Shown here piece after piece: positions 17,011 to 25,979 of a DNA stretch of 64,000 nt. The notes below the pieces were generated by a model. The model was not told the DNA's origin. It saw nothing but the letters and a program-made list of their open reading frames with translations, and did no database searches. Both the position numbers and the translations under genes were made by a program. Location: contig NZ_CP080999.1 of assembly GCF_019645855.1 (NCBI RefSeq), forward strand, positions 3,720,001 through 3,784,000, given 5' to 3'. Each line of letters opens with the position of its first letter. Position 1 is the stretch's first letter. Source of the DNA: Mycobacterium malmoense. GTDB lineage: Bacteria; Actinomycetota; Actinomycetes; Mycobacteriales; Mycobacteriaceae.

Positions 17011-18527
17011 GCGCTCGCCCCCCATCCGTGCGTCGAACTCGCGTGCGCGATGCGACGACGAGTTCTCTTGCGCGCCAACCGGAGCTGCGCGGCCGCATAC
17101 AGCTTCATGGACCTGCGGAACGGCGGCGCCGCCGTCCCGGTGATGCTGAACGGAAGGTCCGAACCGACGACGGTCCGGTAGTGGGTGAACGCGTCGAAAC
17201 CGGCCTTGCCGTGATACGCCCCCATCCCGCTGCGGCCGACGCCACCGAACGGCGCAGCCGACGGGATCATTTGGGCGGCAAAGTCGTTGCGGGCCACCCC
17301 GCCGCTGCGGGTGCCGCGGACGAAACGCCGGAAGTCGTCCCCATCGGGGCCATACCAGTACGCGACCAACGGCGCCGGCCGGTCGTTGATGTAGCCGGTC
17401 GCCTCCCGCAACGTCGGGTAGCCCATGACGACCAGCACCGGCCCGAAAATCTCCTCGCGTGCGATCCGCATCTCCTCGCTGACACCGCGCACGATCGTCG
17501 GCGCGATCTTGCGCGACGCCCGGTCCGGCAGCGACTCCCCCGGCGGCGCAACCGGTTCGACCGATGCTCCCTTGCCGCGGGCGTCGTCGAGCAGGCCCAG
17601 GACCCGGTCGAAGTTCGGTTCGTTGACGCACGAGCAGTAGTCGGCGTTGGCGACGATCGACGGGAACATGCGGCGAAGCTCCCGGCGCGCGCGGTCGACG
17701 AACGCATCCAGGCGGCCTTCGGGCACGAGCACGTAGTCCGGGCACACGCAGACCTGGCCGCCGTTGACCATCCGGGCCGCCGCGATACGGGCCGCCGCCG
17801 TGTCGATGTCGGCGTCGGGGGCGACCACGACCGGGTTCTTGCCGCCGAGTTCCAACGTGACCGGGACCAGGTTCTGCGCCGCCGCGCGCTGGACCAGGGC
17901 ACCGATGTCCGGTGATCCGGTGAAGAACAGGTGGTCGAACGGCAGGGTGCAGAAGGCGGCCGCGACGTCGCGCCCACCGGTCACCACCGCGAGCTCGGCC
18001 TGGTCGAAGTAGCGCGGCGCAAGCTCCCCCATCAGCGCGGCGGTCCGCGCGGTGATCTCCGACATCTTGATCAGGACGCGGTTGCCCGCCGCGAACGCCG
18101 CCGCCGTCGGCAGCACGACGAGATTCAGGGGGAAGTTCCACGGCCCGATGATGCCCACCACCCCGAGGGGTGTGGGCTCGACCTGGGCCTTGAGCCCGAA
18201 CATCCGCGCGGCCCGCATCAGCTTGGTGGCCTTCATCCACTGCGCCACATGGCTTCTCGTGTGTTCGATCACCGGAATCATGCCGACGAGCTCGGTAAAC
18301 AGCGAGGCCGCGCGCGAACGGGTGCCGAAGTCGGCGCCCATCGCGTCGACGAACGCGTCGGTGTTGTCAAGGACCAGCGCGAGCAGCCGGTCGATCCGGT
18401 GCAGCCGCACCGTCAGGCCGGGCGGACCCCCCTCGGCATGGGCCCGACGCTGACGCGCGAACAGGGCGTGCATGTCGGCGGGCCGATCCCCGAGCGCACC
18501 GTCGACGGCCAACTCCGATGTGGTCAT
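17007..18527 (-). CDS. Aldehyde dehydrogenase
   Basis: A 506-residue NAD(P)-dependent aldehyde dehydrogenase of the coniferyl-aldehyde/class 3 group. The catalytic motifs are intact: IIGPWNFPL (cofactor entry), the Gly turn FFTGSPDIG, the general-base Glu in VTLELGGKNP near 260, the nucleophilic Cys in GGQVCVCPDY near 295, and EEIFGPVL. It would convert an aldehyde, perhaps one made by the neighbouring P450, to the acid needed by a FadD. A GAAGGG ribosome site lies just upstream of the ATG. It leads an operon and is divergent from the Ltp-type thiolase, with a TTACAGTA element between. Confidence 0.88.
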   Translation of the reverse strand: MTTSELAVDGALGDRPADMHALFARQRRAHAEGGPPGLTVRLHRIDRLLALVLDNTDAFVDAMGADFGTRSRAASLFTELVGMIPVIEHTRSHVAQWMKATKLMRAARMFGLKAQVEPTPLGVVGIIGPWNFPLNLVVLPTAAAFAAGNRVLIKMSEITARTAALMGELAPRYFDQAELAVVTGGRDVAAAFCTLPFDHLFFTGSPDIGALVQRAAAQNLVPVTLELGGKNPVVVAPDADIDTAAARIAAARMVNGGQVCVCPDYVLVPEGRLDAFVDRARRELRRMFPSIVANADYCSCVNEPNFDRVLGLLDDARGKGASVEPVAPPGESLPDRASRKIAPTIVRGVSEEMRIAREEIFGPVLVVMGYPTLREATGYINDRPAPLVAYWYGPDGDDFRRFVRGTRSGGVARNDFAAQMIPSAAPFGGVGRSGMGAYHGKAGFDAFTHYRTVVGSDLPFSITGTAAPPFRRSMKLYAAAQLRLARKRTRRRIAHASSTHGWGASA

Positions 18528-18593
18528 CTCCTGTCCCTTCCCAGCTCGCTAGGGGGCGTCGCCAGGCCCATTCGGCACGATCAACGGTAATGG

Positions 18594-18601
18594 TTACAGT
18601 A
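18594..18601. promoter_or_regulatory. TTACAGTA element, ALDH/thiolase divergent promoter
   Basis: TTACAGTA sits in the 167-base gap between the aldehyde dehydrogenase (start 18527) and the SCP-x type thiolase (start 18695). It is preceded by GGTAATGG, like the GGTA-containing flanks of the copies at 6628 and 26904. Confidence 0.5.
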
Positions 18602-18694
18602 GTATAGACAAGTATTTCTGGCATCGTTACGGTCAAGCCGCCGGATCGGTCAAGAACGCCGACAGCGGACCCCGGCAGGAAAGCGGGAAGCGCA

Positions 18695-19840
18695 ATGAAC
18701 GACGTGGCCATCATCGGCGTGGGCCTGCACCCCTTCGGCCGATTCGAAGGAAAGACGGCGATGCGGATGGGCGTCGACGCCATCTTCGCCGCGGTCGAGG
18801 ACGCCGGCGTGCAATGGGGTGATATCCAAGCGGCCACCGGTGGCAGCTGGACGGTGGCCAACCCCGACGCGATCGTCGGGATGGTCGGCCTGTCCGGGAT
18901 TCCGTTCACCAACGTCTTCAACGCCTGCGCCACGGCGGCCAGCGCGGCCAAGGCCTGTGCCGACGGGATTCGGCTGGGCGACTACGACATCGGCATCGCC
19001 GTCGGACTGGACAAGCACCCCAAGGGGGCGTTCACCGAGGATCCCGCGCTGGTCGGAATGCCGCGCTGGTATGCCGAGAACGGCCAGTACCTCACCACTA
19101 AGTTCTTCGGCATGAAGGCCAACCGCTACCTGCATGACCATGGCATTTCGCAGCGGACCCTGGCCAGGGTCGCCGCCAAGAACTTCCGCAACGGCGCGCT
19201 GAACCCGAACGCGTTCCGGCGCAAGCCGATCCCCGAGGACGAAATCCTCAACTCGGCGATGCTCAACTATCCGCTCACCCAGTACATGTTCTGCGCGCCG
19301 GACGAGGGCGCGGCGGCGGTGGTGATGTGCCGGGCCGACATCGCCCGCCGCTACACGGACAAGCCCGTCTATCTGAAGGCGGTCGAGGTGCGCACGCGCA
19401 GATACGGCGCCTACGAGGTGAACACCACCTTCGCCCCGGTCGAGGAGGACGTGGCACCCACCGTGTATGCCGCCAAGGCCGCCTTCGAGAGGGCCGGTGT
19501 GGGTCCGGACGACGTGGACGTGATCCAGTTGCAGGACACCGACGCCGGCGCGGAGATCATCCACATGGCCGAGTGCGGTTTCTGCGCCGACGGCGATCAG
19601 GAAAAGCTGCTCGCCGACGGCGTCACCGAGATCGGCGGTTCGATGCCGGTCAACACCGACGGCGGCCTGATCGCCAACGGCGAGCCGATCGGCGCGTCGG
19701 GCCTGCGCCAAATCCACGAAATCGTCCGACAGCTCCGTGGTCAAGCCGGGGACCGTCAGGTTCCGGGAAAACCCAGGGTCGGCTTCACCCAGCTCTATGG
19801 GGCGCCCGGCACGGCCGCGGCGACGATCCTGACTACCTGA
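18695..19840 (+). CDS. SCP-x/Ltp-type thiolase-fold protein (possible retro-aldolase)
   Basis: A 381-residue thiolase-superfamily protein of the lipid-transfer (Ltp/SCP-x) group. The N-terminal nucleophile position is kept (NACATAASAA near residue 75). The C-terminal motifs differ from true thiolases: the general-base His of GHPxGA(T/S)G is Glu (GEPIGASG), and the final Cys-Gly loop reads LYGAPGTAAA. Loss of these residues is also seen in Ltp2-type aldol lyases that act on steroid side chains with a DUF35 partner, but no DUF35 or MaoC gene is in this window. Thiolysis versus retro-aldol cleavage is therefore open. It is a single-gene unit ending at a strong palindrome. Confidence 0.82.
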   Translation: MNDVAIIGVGLHPFGRFEGKTAMRMGVDAIFAAVEDAGVQWGDIQAATGGSWTVANPDAIVGMVGLSGIPFTNVFNACATAASAAKACADGIRLGDYDIGIAVGLDKHPKGAFTEDPALVGMPRWYAENGQYLTTKFFGMKANRYLHDHGISQRTLARVAAKNFRNGALNPNAFRRKPIPEDEILNSAMLNYPLTQYMFCAPDEGAAAVVMCRADIARRYTDKPVYLKAVEVRTRRYGAYEVNTTFAPVEEDVAPTVYAAKAAFERAGVGPDDVDVIQLQDTDAGAEIIHMAECGFCADGDQEKLLADGVTEIGGSMPVNTDGGLIANGEPIGASGLRQIHEIVRQLRGQAGDRQVPGKPRVGFTQLYGAPGTAAATILTT

Positions 19841-19852
19841 AACTTTCACCGC

Positions 19853-19910
19853 CGAGCAGACACAGACTCGCATCGATTCGCGCGATCGTGTGCGAGTCTG
19901 TGTCTGCTCG
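19853..19910. terminator. Dispersed palindrome, copy B (convergent terminator)
   Basis: Perfect 20-base arms, CGAGCAGACACAGACTCGCA at 19853-19872 and its complement at 19891-19910, surround an 18-base loop. It fills the 78-base gap between the convergent thiolase and acyl-CoA dehydrogenase genes, so it probably terminates both. It is the same family as 12749 and 39345. Confidence 0.75.
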
Positions 19911-19918
19911 CGGGGCTG

Positions 19919-21106
19919 CTATTTTCCGGCCGGTGCCGCGTAGCTGGGCTTGCCGAGGCCCAGCGCGTGCTGGGCGATCATGTTGCGGAAGACCTCCAGG
20001 GTGCCGCCGTAGATCCCGGCCAGCGGGGCGAATCGGTAGAGATATTCCGCGGCCCCGTCGTCGGCGGCGCCGTCGGTGTCGACGGGCAAGGCGGAGGCGG
20101 GCCCGGCGATGTCCATCAGATCCGGCGCGATGTCGCGCATGGCCTGCGCCTGCGCGACGCGGCCGAAGATGCTCGGGGTCGAAAGCGCCGCCTCCACGCG
20201 GGCGACGCTGCGGCCCAGCCGGTATGCCACCGACCCGTCGTCGACCGGGCGCACCCCGTCCGGGCCCGGGCGTGCGGCCGTGGCCGCCACCGCGTCCACC
20301 GCCGCGGACATGAACCCGGCCTGGTGCGCCATGATCGCGACGTCCTGCAATCCGTCCGGCGCCGCGGCGACCGCGCCGTGTTCGGTGTCCAACGGCCCGC
20401 GCAGCACGGTCCAGCCGCCGTTGACCTCACCGAGCAGGTACTTGTCGTCGACCCGAACGTCGCTGTAGTACACGATGTTGGTGCGGTCGCCGTCGACGGT
20501 GCGGATGCCCTGGATCTCGATTCCCGGCAGGTCGAGGGGCACCAGAAACATGGTGAGGCTCTTGTGTTTTGGAGCGTCCGGGTCGGTGTTGGTGATGAGA
20601 AAGACGTACTGGCAGTTGTGCGCGCCGGTGGTGAACATCTTCGAGCCGTTAATCACCCACTGATCGCCGTCGCGCACCGCCCGGGTCTTGCAGGTCGCGA
20701 CGTCGGATCCGCCCTCGGGCTCGGTGTAGCCCAGGCACATTCGCACGTGCCCGCTGAAGACCTTGGGCAGCACCTCCTCGACGAGTTCGGGCCTGCCGAA
20801 CGTCGCGACGGCGCGCGCCACCATCGCCGTCGTACCCCAGGTCACCCAGGGCGTATGCACCCGGCGCTTCTCGAGCTCCCAGATGCGGCGGCGAACCCGG
20901 CTGAATCCGCCGTCGGCCGCCGGCTTCCACTCCTTCTCCAGGTAACCGGCCGCGCCGATCGCCAGGTGCACGCCCTCGTCGAAGTTGTCCCCGGTTTCGC
21001 GGTCGCGCCGGCGAACCTCGTCGGTCACGTGCTCGGCGAGGAAGGCCCGCACCTCCGCGAGGAACGCCGTGTCGTCGTCGTCGAGTTCTACTCGGCTGAA
21101 ATCCAT
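19919..21106 (-). CDS. Acyl-CoA dehydrogenase, large-type subunit of a heteromeric pair
   Basis: A 395-residue acyl-CoA dehydrogenase. The FAD/substrate segments are clear: MCLGYTEPEGGSDVATCKT near 130, WVINGSKMFTTGAHN near 155, and C-terminal IYGGTLEVFRNMIAQHALGLG. It lies directly downstream of a second, divergent dehydrogenase gene, as in the alpha2beta2 enzymes of mycobacterial sterol side-chain breakdown (FadE26-27, FadE28-29 types). AAAGGA ten bases before the ATG supports the start. It is the last gene of an operon that also encodes the partner subunit, two amidohydrolases, a FadD and a crotonase. Confidence 0.85.
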   Translation of the reverse strand: MDFSRVELDDDDTAFLAEVRAFLAEHVTDEVRRRDRETGDNFDEGVHLAIGAAGYLEKEWKPAADGGFSRVRRRIWELEKRRVHTPWVTWGTTAMVARAVATFGRPELVEEVLPKVFSGHVRMCLGYTEPEGGSDVATCKTRAVRDGDQWVINGSKMFTTGAHNCQYVFLITNTDPDAPKHKSLTMFLVPLDLPGIEIQGIRTVDGDRTNIVYYSDVRVDDKYLLGEVNGGWTVLRGPLDTEHGAVAAAPDGLQDVAIMAHQAGFMSAAVDAVAATAARPGPDGVRPVDDGSVAYRLGRSVARVEAALSTPSIFGRVAQAQAMRDIAPDLMDIAGPASALPVDTDGAADDGAAEYLYRFAPLAGIYGGTLEVFRNMIAQHALGLGKPSYAAPAGK

Positions 21107-21120
21107 TGTCCAATAATCCT

Positions 21121-22182
21121 TTACACGGAGACGGATGAGATCGCGGCGGCGCTTTCGCGTTCGGCGACGAGCCGCCCCACGTGCCTGGCCGTGACACCGG
21201 GATCGCCCCCGGCCAGCGGCCAGCCGCGGGCCCGCACCAGATACGCCGTCGCCGCGGCTTCCGTGGACACCCCGAGGCCGCCCTGGATGTGCACCGCCAT
21301 GGTGGCCGCCTTGGCCGCTTCCTCGGCCATGAACACGAACGCGCAGCCGGGCAGTTCCGGGCGCTCGCCGGGCTCGTTGTCGAGGAACCAGGCGGCGCGC
21401 CGCGCGAGGTTACGGCCGCCCTGCACGACGATCGCCATGTTGGCCAGCGGATGCGAGATCGCCTGCAGCGTCGAGATGGGAACGCCAAGCGTGTACCGGG
21501 ATTTCGCGAACTCGGCCGCGATGGTCATCGCCTGCTCGACCAGGCCGGCCAGCGCCGCGGCCGTCAACAGCCGCCACTCGTCGAGCGCGCGACGGTGCGC
21601 CGCAACGGCTTCGGGGCCCGAACCCAGCACGGTCCGCGAATCGGCCGCGCCGGGGTCCACCCAGGCCATCGGCAGCTGGCCGATGTTGGGCACCCGCGCG
21701 GGCCGGGGGGCGAACGTCAACAGGACCACCTCGTCGCCGTCGCGGACGACGAGGCCGTCGGCGACCGCAGCCGAGGGGACGAGTCGCGGCCCCGCGACGG
21801 GTTCCGGTGCGGCGTCGAGCCCCAGAATCCGGCCGCCCTCGATCACGTCGGCCTCGACGGCGCCGAGTCGTTCGGTCAGCCGCGCGGCGCAGACGTGGTC
21901 GATCCAGGGCACCGGGGCCAGCGCCCGGCCCAGTTCCTCGGCGACGAGCGCGAGATCCACCAGGGTCGCCCCGTCACCGCCGGCGTCCTCGCCGACCGCC
22001 ATGGAGGTTGCGCCCATGGCGCACAACCGCTCCCACAGGCTCTTGTCGAACCCGGTGTCCTGCGCGGCCCACACCGTCTCGATCGGGCAGTGGGCCTCCA
22101 GCAGCTGGCGGTAGGCGGCCTGCAGGGCCTTGTGGTCCTCGGTCAGGCTGTAGTCCTGCCGGCGTAGCTCGTAGCGATCCAT
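21121..22182 (-). CDS. Acyl-CoA dehydrogenase, small-type subunit of a heteromeric pair
   Basis: A 353-residue acyl-CoA dehydrogenase-like protein, more diverged than its neighbour. It has the N-terminal helical domain (LTEDHKALQAAYRQLL) and C-terminal IQGGLGVSTEAAATAYL. It lacks the usual YEGTSEIQ-type end and has a degenerate middle domain, as expected for the second subunit of a heterotetramer. The ATG at 22182 lies five bases past the stop of the amidohydrolase upstream; an in-frame ATG 28 codons earlier would lie inside that gene. Co-production with the 395-residue partner is implied by a gap of only 14 bases. Confidence 0.82.
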   Translation of the reverse strand: MDRYELRRQDYSLTEDHKALQAAYRQLLEAHCPIETVWAAQDTGFDKSLWERLCAMGATSMAVGEDAGGDGATLVDLALVAEELGRALAPVPWIDHVCAARLTERLGAVEADVIEGGRILGLDAAPEPVAGPRLVPSAAVADGLVVRDGDEVVLLTFAPRPARVPNIGQLPMAWVDPGAADSRTVLGSGPEAVAAHRRALDEWRLLTAAALAGLVEQAMTIAAEFAKSRYTLGVPISTLQAISHPLANMAIVVQGGRNLARRAAWFLDNEPGERPELPGCAFVFMAEEAAKAATMAVHIQGGLGVSTEAAATAYLVRARGWPLAGGDPGVTARHVGRLVAERESAAAISSVSV

Positions 22183-22186
22183 CGCC

Positions 22187-23053
22187 TCACCGCTCCTGAT
22201 TCTGGTCGGGCCGCGCGCCACCGCCGAAGAAGAACTCGTTGGCGTTGTCGTAGAGGTAATTGTCAAGGACTTCCGGGGGCAGGTCGAGGGCGTTGGCCTC
22301 GGGAACCACGCGATGCTGGCGCAGCACCGGCCAGTCGGAGGCGAAGATCACCTTGTCGGGGCCCCGGGTGCGCATGTAGTGGATGAGGCTGTCCGGCAAC
22401 CGCTTCGGCGACCACGCCGAGGTCATCAGGCGCAGGTTCCGGTATTTGATCAGCATCCGGATCGCGACGTCCCACCAGGGATCCGCGCCGTGGATCATGC
22501 ACAGCTTCAGCTCCGGGAAGCGCACGCACACCCGGTCGAGGTGGATCGGGTTCTGCACCTCGCCGGGGATGGGCGGCCCCGGGATGCCGGTGTTGACGCA
22601 CAGCGGCAGGCCGATCTCGGCGCACTTGGCATACAGCGGGTAGTACACGGCGTCGCTGGGCGGGTACTGGCCGTCGGCCCAGAAGCTGGGACCCACCACG
22701 GCGTAGGCCACCGGCAGGTCGGCCGCCGTCGAGGCCAGCTGCCGCAGCGACGCCACCGGACGCAGCAGGTTGACGCCGCCCATGGCCAGCGCGAAACGGT
22801 CCGGGCGCGCATCGACGAACTTGCGGGCGGTCACCGAAGGCTTGGCCAGGTTGTCCATCAGGATGGCCTTTTCGACGCCGTGTTCGTCCATCTCGCCGAG
22901 CAACTCCGACAGGTCCACGGGATCGAACATCGACGCGGGGCCCTTGAAGTAGTCGTCGCGGACCTTCGTCATGAACTCCGGTTGCACGTCCGTCTCGCCG
23001 AAGTGCACATTGACCAGGCAGTCGATGACCGGTCGGGCCGAACCATGCGTCAT
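22187..23053 (-). CDS. Amidohydrolase (ACMSD type), first of three
   Basis: A 288-residue TIM-barrel amidohydrolase of the amidohydrolase-2/ACMSD group. Likely metal and active-site residues are seen in LCVNTGIPGPP, LCMIHGADPWWD and IFASDWPVL (terminal Asp). The N-terminal His-x-His is replaced: PVIDCLVNVHFGE has only one His. Family members decarboxylate or hydrolyse cyclic or aromatic acids. The ATG at 23053 overlaps the stop of the FadD upstream (ATGA). Its place between a FadD and a dehydrogenase pair suggests that it acts on a CoA ester or on the acid before activation. Confidence 0.8.
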   Translation of the reverse strand: MTHGSARPVIDCLVNVHFGETDVQPEFMTKVRDDYFKGPASMFDPVDLSELLGEMDEHGVEKAILMDNLAKPSVTARKFVDARPDRFALAMGGVNLLRPVASLRQLASTAADLPVAYAVVGPSFWADGQYPPSDAVYYPLYAKCAEIGLPLCVNTGIPGPPIPGEVQNPIHLDRVCVRFPELKLCMIHGADPWWDVAIRMLIKYRNLRLMTSAWSPKRLPDSLIHYMRTRGPDKVIFASDWPVLRQHRVVPEANALDLPPEVLDNYLYDNANEFFFGGGARPDQNQER

Positions 23054-24714
23054 CGTCGAGTTGTCCTTGCGCTCCCCGGGGCGCCGGCGACGTTCGTCGA
23101 CGCCGGAACCAGCTGTGTCGCTATCTGTTTGGCCCATCGGTAGTCGGCCTTGCCGTTGCCCAGCCTGCGCACCCGGTCGACCGCGATGAACGCCTTGGGC
23201 GCCTTGAACCTCGCCAGCTCGGCCGTGCAGTGCGCGTGCAGCGCCGCGTCGTCGGGCTCGGCTCCGTCGCGCGGCTCGATCAGGGCGACGACTTCCTGTC
23301 CCCAGCGCTCGCTTTCGCGGCCCACCACCACCGCGTCGGCGACGGCGGGGTGCGCGCGCAGCACCTCTTCGACCTCCTCCGCGAAGACCTTCTCGCCGCC
23401 GGTGTTGACCACCAACGAATCCCGGCCGAACAGCCGCAGCGTGCCGTCGGGGTCGACGCTGGCGCGGTCGCCGGATATCACCACCCGCCGCCCCCGCACC
23501 ACCGGGAACGTCTCGGCGGTCGCGGCCGGATCGTCGAAGTAGCCCAACGGGATGCGATCGGTGCGGGCCACCCAGCCGACCTCGGGTTCGCCCGGCTGTA
23601 GGAACCGGGTGTAGTCCTCGGACACCACCAGGCCGCCGGGCCGGAACGTGAAGGTGTCCGCGTGGGCGCCCAGCCTGCTGCGCCCGAAACCCATGTTCCC
23701 CGTCTCCGAGGAGCCGTAGCCGTTGATCAGCGTGATGTGCGGCAGGTATTCCAGCAGGGCCCGTTGGTATTTGAGGTTGGTCGCCGCCCCGCCGGTGCCG
23801 ATCGCGAACAGCGACGACAGGTCGTAGCCGCGGCGGCCGAGTTCCTCTGCCACCGGCCCCGCGTAGGCGTCTCCCACCATCGTCATCATGCCGACCCTTT
23901 CACGTTCGGCGGTCCGCAGCGCCGATGCCGGGTCGAACTTCTGCCGGGTGTCGTAGAGGACGGCCGTCTGACCCGACAGGATCGCCGAAAAGGCGGTCCA
24001 CATGCCGGCGGCATGCATCAGCGGCGACACCGCGAACCACGGCGGTCCGGCGTTCCGTACCTTCCGGTGGATCTCGTCGACGGCCGCGTGGTCGTCGCCG
24101 TTCATCGACATCACGTAGATGTCGGACTGCCGCCAGAGCACGCCCTTGGGCCGGCCGGTCGTCCCGCCGGTGCAGATCATCAGCAGGTCATCCGGTGACG
24201 GCGTGTTGCCGTGGTCGGAATCGCCTTGGGCCAGCGCGTCTTCCAGCGTGACGGCGCCGGCCAGCTCGGGGTAGTCGCTGCCGTCGTCGACCGAGATCAA
24301 CAGGTCGGCGCCCACGCAGGGCAGGACGTCGGCGAACTTGGCGCCCAGACCGCGGTGATAGACGATGCCGCGGGGCTTGACGTAGGCCAGCAGGTCGGCC
24401 ACCTCCCGCGGCGTGTAGTAGTGGTTGACGTTGACCGGCACCACCCGGGCCTTCAGGCACGCGACGACCATGTCGGGGTACAGGTCGTTGTACATGATCA
24501 GCGCCACGCGGTCCTGGCCGCACTCCCAGTTGCCGAGCGCGGCGCGCTCGGTATGTGCGCCGAAGCCGTTGTGCGCCAGGTAGTTAGCGATCCGGCGGGT
24601 CCGGTCCGCGGACTCGGCGAAGGTGCTTCTTCGGGCCCCGCAGATGGTCATCACCCGGTCGGGGACGGCGTCGGCGACCGCATCCAGGACCGCCCCGATC
24701 GTCCATTCGCTCAT
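23050..24714 (-). CDS. Acyl-CoA synthetase
   Basis: A 554-residue class I adenylate-forming enzyme. Motifs: CTGGTTGRPKG near 180, GYGSSETGN near 340, LFGRDSLVVNTGGEK near 430 and GNGKADYRWA with the terminal Lys. It shares with the FadD at 12821 an HTERAALGNWECGQD insertion in the N-terminal domain and the VNVNHYYTPREVADLL segment, so the two belong to one subfamily. The ATG at 24714 is preferred; a GTG three codons earlier is also possible. It is embedded between two amidohydrolase genes and overlaps the downstream one by four bases. Confidence 0.86.
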   Translation of the reverse strand: MSEWTIGAVLDAVADAVPDRVMTICGARRSTFAESADRTRRIANYLAHNGFGAHTERAALGNWECGQDRVALIMYNDLYPDMVVACLKARVVPVNVNHYYTPREVADLLAYVKPRGIVYHRGLGAKFADVLPCVGADLLISVDDGSDYPELAGAVTLEDALAQGDSDHGNTPSPDDLLMICTGGTTGRPKGVLWRQSDIYVMSMNGDDHAAVDEIHRKVRNAGPPWFAVSPLMHAAGMWTAFSAILSGQTAVLYDTRQKFDPASALRTAERERVGMMTMVGDAYAGPVAEELGRRGYDLSSLFAIGTGGAATNLKYQRALLEYLPHITLINGYGSSETGNMGFGRSRLGAHADTFTFRPGGLVVSEDYTRFLQPGEPEVGWVARTDRIPLGYFDDPAATAETFPVVRGRRVVISGDRASVDPDGTLRLFGRDSLVVNTGGEKVFAEEVEEVLRAHPAVADAVVVGRESERWGQEVVALIEPRDGAEPDDAALHAHCTAELARFKAPKAFIAVDRVRRLGNGKADYRWAKQIATQLVPASTNVAGAPGSARTTRR

Positions 24715-24735
24715 CGGCGGCACCCCGGCGACGCG

Positions 24736-25947
24736 TTACGCCGACGCGGGAACGTTGACGCCGAGCAGGTCAAGCGCGTTGTCGCGCATGACTTTACGGG
24801 TGTCTTCGGCGCTGAACTCCGGGAACTGGGGAATGTCGGCGGTGAAGGTCATCGGATCGGCGAGCCCTTCGCCATGCGGCCAGTCCGAGCCGAACAGGAT
24901 CTTGTCCACGCCGATCGTGTCGGCGAGCAGCTTCACGTCGTCCTCGTAATAGGGCGCGATCCAGACGTTGTTCTTCAGCTGCTGCACCGGATCCTCTTTG
25001 AAGTGGTAGGGGGCGGTATTGGCCGCCTTCTTGAGCCGCTTGATCAACCGGTAGACGAAGTACGCGCCGTTCTCGATGCTGACGGCCTTCAGCTTCGGGT
25101 GGCGGGTGAACACCTGGTGCACGATCATCGATGCCATCGTGTCGTGGATCGCCCGGTCGTCCAGCAGCACCTGGTCCAGCGGGTCCTTCTTGCCGAACCC
25201 CTCGAAGGTGGACTTGCCGCCCCACAGCGCGGCGATCGCCAGATAGCCACTGTCGCTGAGGTGGAAGCCGACCGGAACGCCGGCTTCGGCCAGCCGCGCC
25301 CACACCGGGTCGTGCAGCGGGTCGCCCAACGATCGCGGCTTCACCGGGCCGGGCACCGGGGCGGGCCGCACCAGCACCATCCTGGCCCCCCGGTCCAGGA
25401 CGAATTCGACCTCCTCGACGGCCTTTTCGGGATCGGCCAGCGAGATGATCGGCGCCGACAGGATGCGGTGATCGGGACGGTCGAAACCCCAGTCCTCGTC
25501 GAGCCACAGGTTGAACGCGTGCAGCGACGCCATCGTGGCCTCGATGTCGTGTTTGAGGGCCTCCTCGACGCCGCAGGCGAACGTCGGCAGCATGAACACC
25601 GTCTCGAGGTTCTGGGTGTCCAGGACCTTCACCCGGGCGTCACGGTTCTGGTACTCGGGATGATTCTCCATCCGATCGACCTTCATCAACGACGCGGGGT
25701 CGACGCCGTCGGGGATCTCGCCGCGGAACAGCAAGTCCAGGCAGCCCGGCTCGATGATCGGGTCGAACGTCGGGTTCGGAATGAAGTGATTGATCCGGTC
25801 GCCGATCACGGCCCACGTGCGCTTGCCGTCCCTGACCATCTGCACGCCGCGGCGCTTGAACTCCCTGGGCAGGTGGCGGGTGAACGCGTCCAGCGGTTCG
25901 TAGTAGTGGTTGTCGACGTCGATCGCCTGATAGTCCAGCGTCGTCAT
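24736..25947 (-). CDS. Amidohydrolase (ACMSD type), second of three
   Basis: A 403-residue amidohydrolase-2 family protein. The N-terminal metal site is DVDNHYYEP in place of the canonical HxH. Later elements are VPVGFHLSDSGY, an AVSIENGAYFVYRL helix and ILFGSDWPHGEGL, with the conserved Asp that ends such barrels. The length matches a group often annotated in actinobacterial aromatic and steroid clusters. AGAGGA nine bases before the ATG at 25947 fixes the start. Its exact reaction (decarboxylation, ring hydrolysis or hydration) is unknown. Confidence 0.82.
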   Translation of the reverse strand: MTTLDYQAIDVDNHYYEPLDAFTRHLPREFKRRGVQMVRDGKRTWAVIGDRINHFIPNPTFDPIIEPGCLDLLFRGEIPDGVDPASLMKVDRMENHPEYQNRDARVKVLDTQNLETVFMLPTFACGVEEALKHDIEATMASLHAFNLWLDEDWGFDRPDHRILSAPIISLADPEKAVEEVEFVLDRGARMVLVRPAPVPGPVKPRSLGDPLHDPVWARLAEAGVPVGFHLSDSGYLAIAALWGGKSTFEGFGKKDPLDQVLLDDRAIHDTMASMIVHQVFTRHPKLKAVSIENGAYFVYRLIKRLKKAANTAPYHFKEDPVQQLKNNVWIAPYYEDDVKLLADTIGVDKILFGSDWPHGEGLADPMTFTADIPQFPEFSAEDTRKVMRDNALDLLGVNVPASA

Positions 25948-25979
25948 GGTCGGACGTCCTCTCAATCTTCCTCGGCTGC

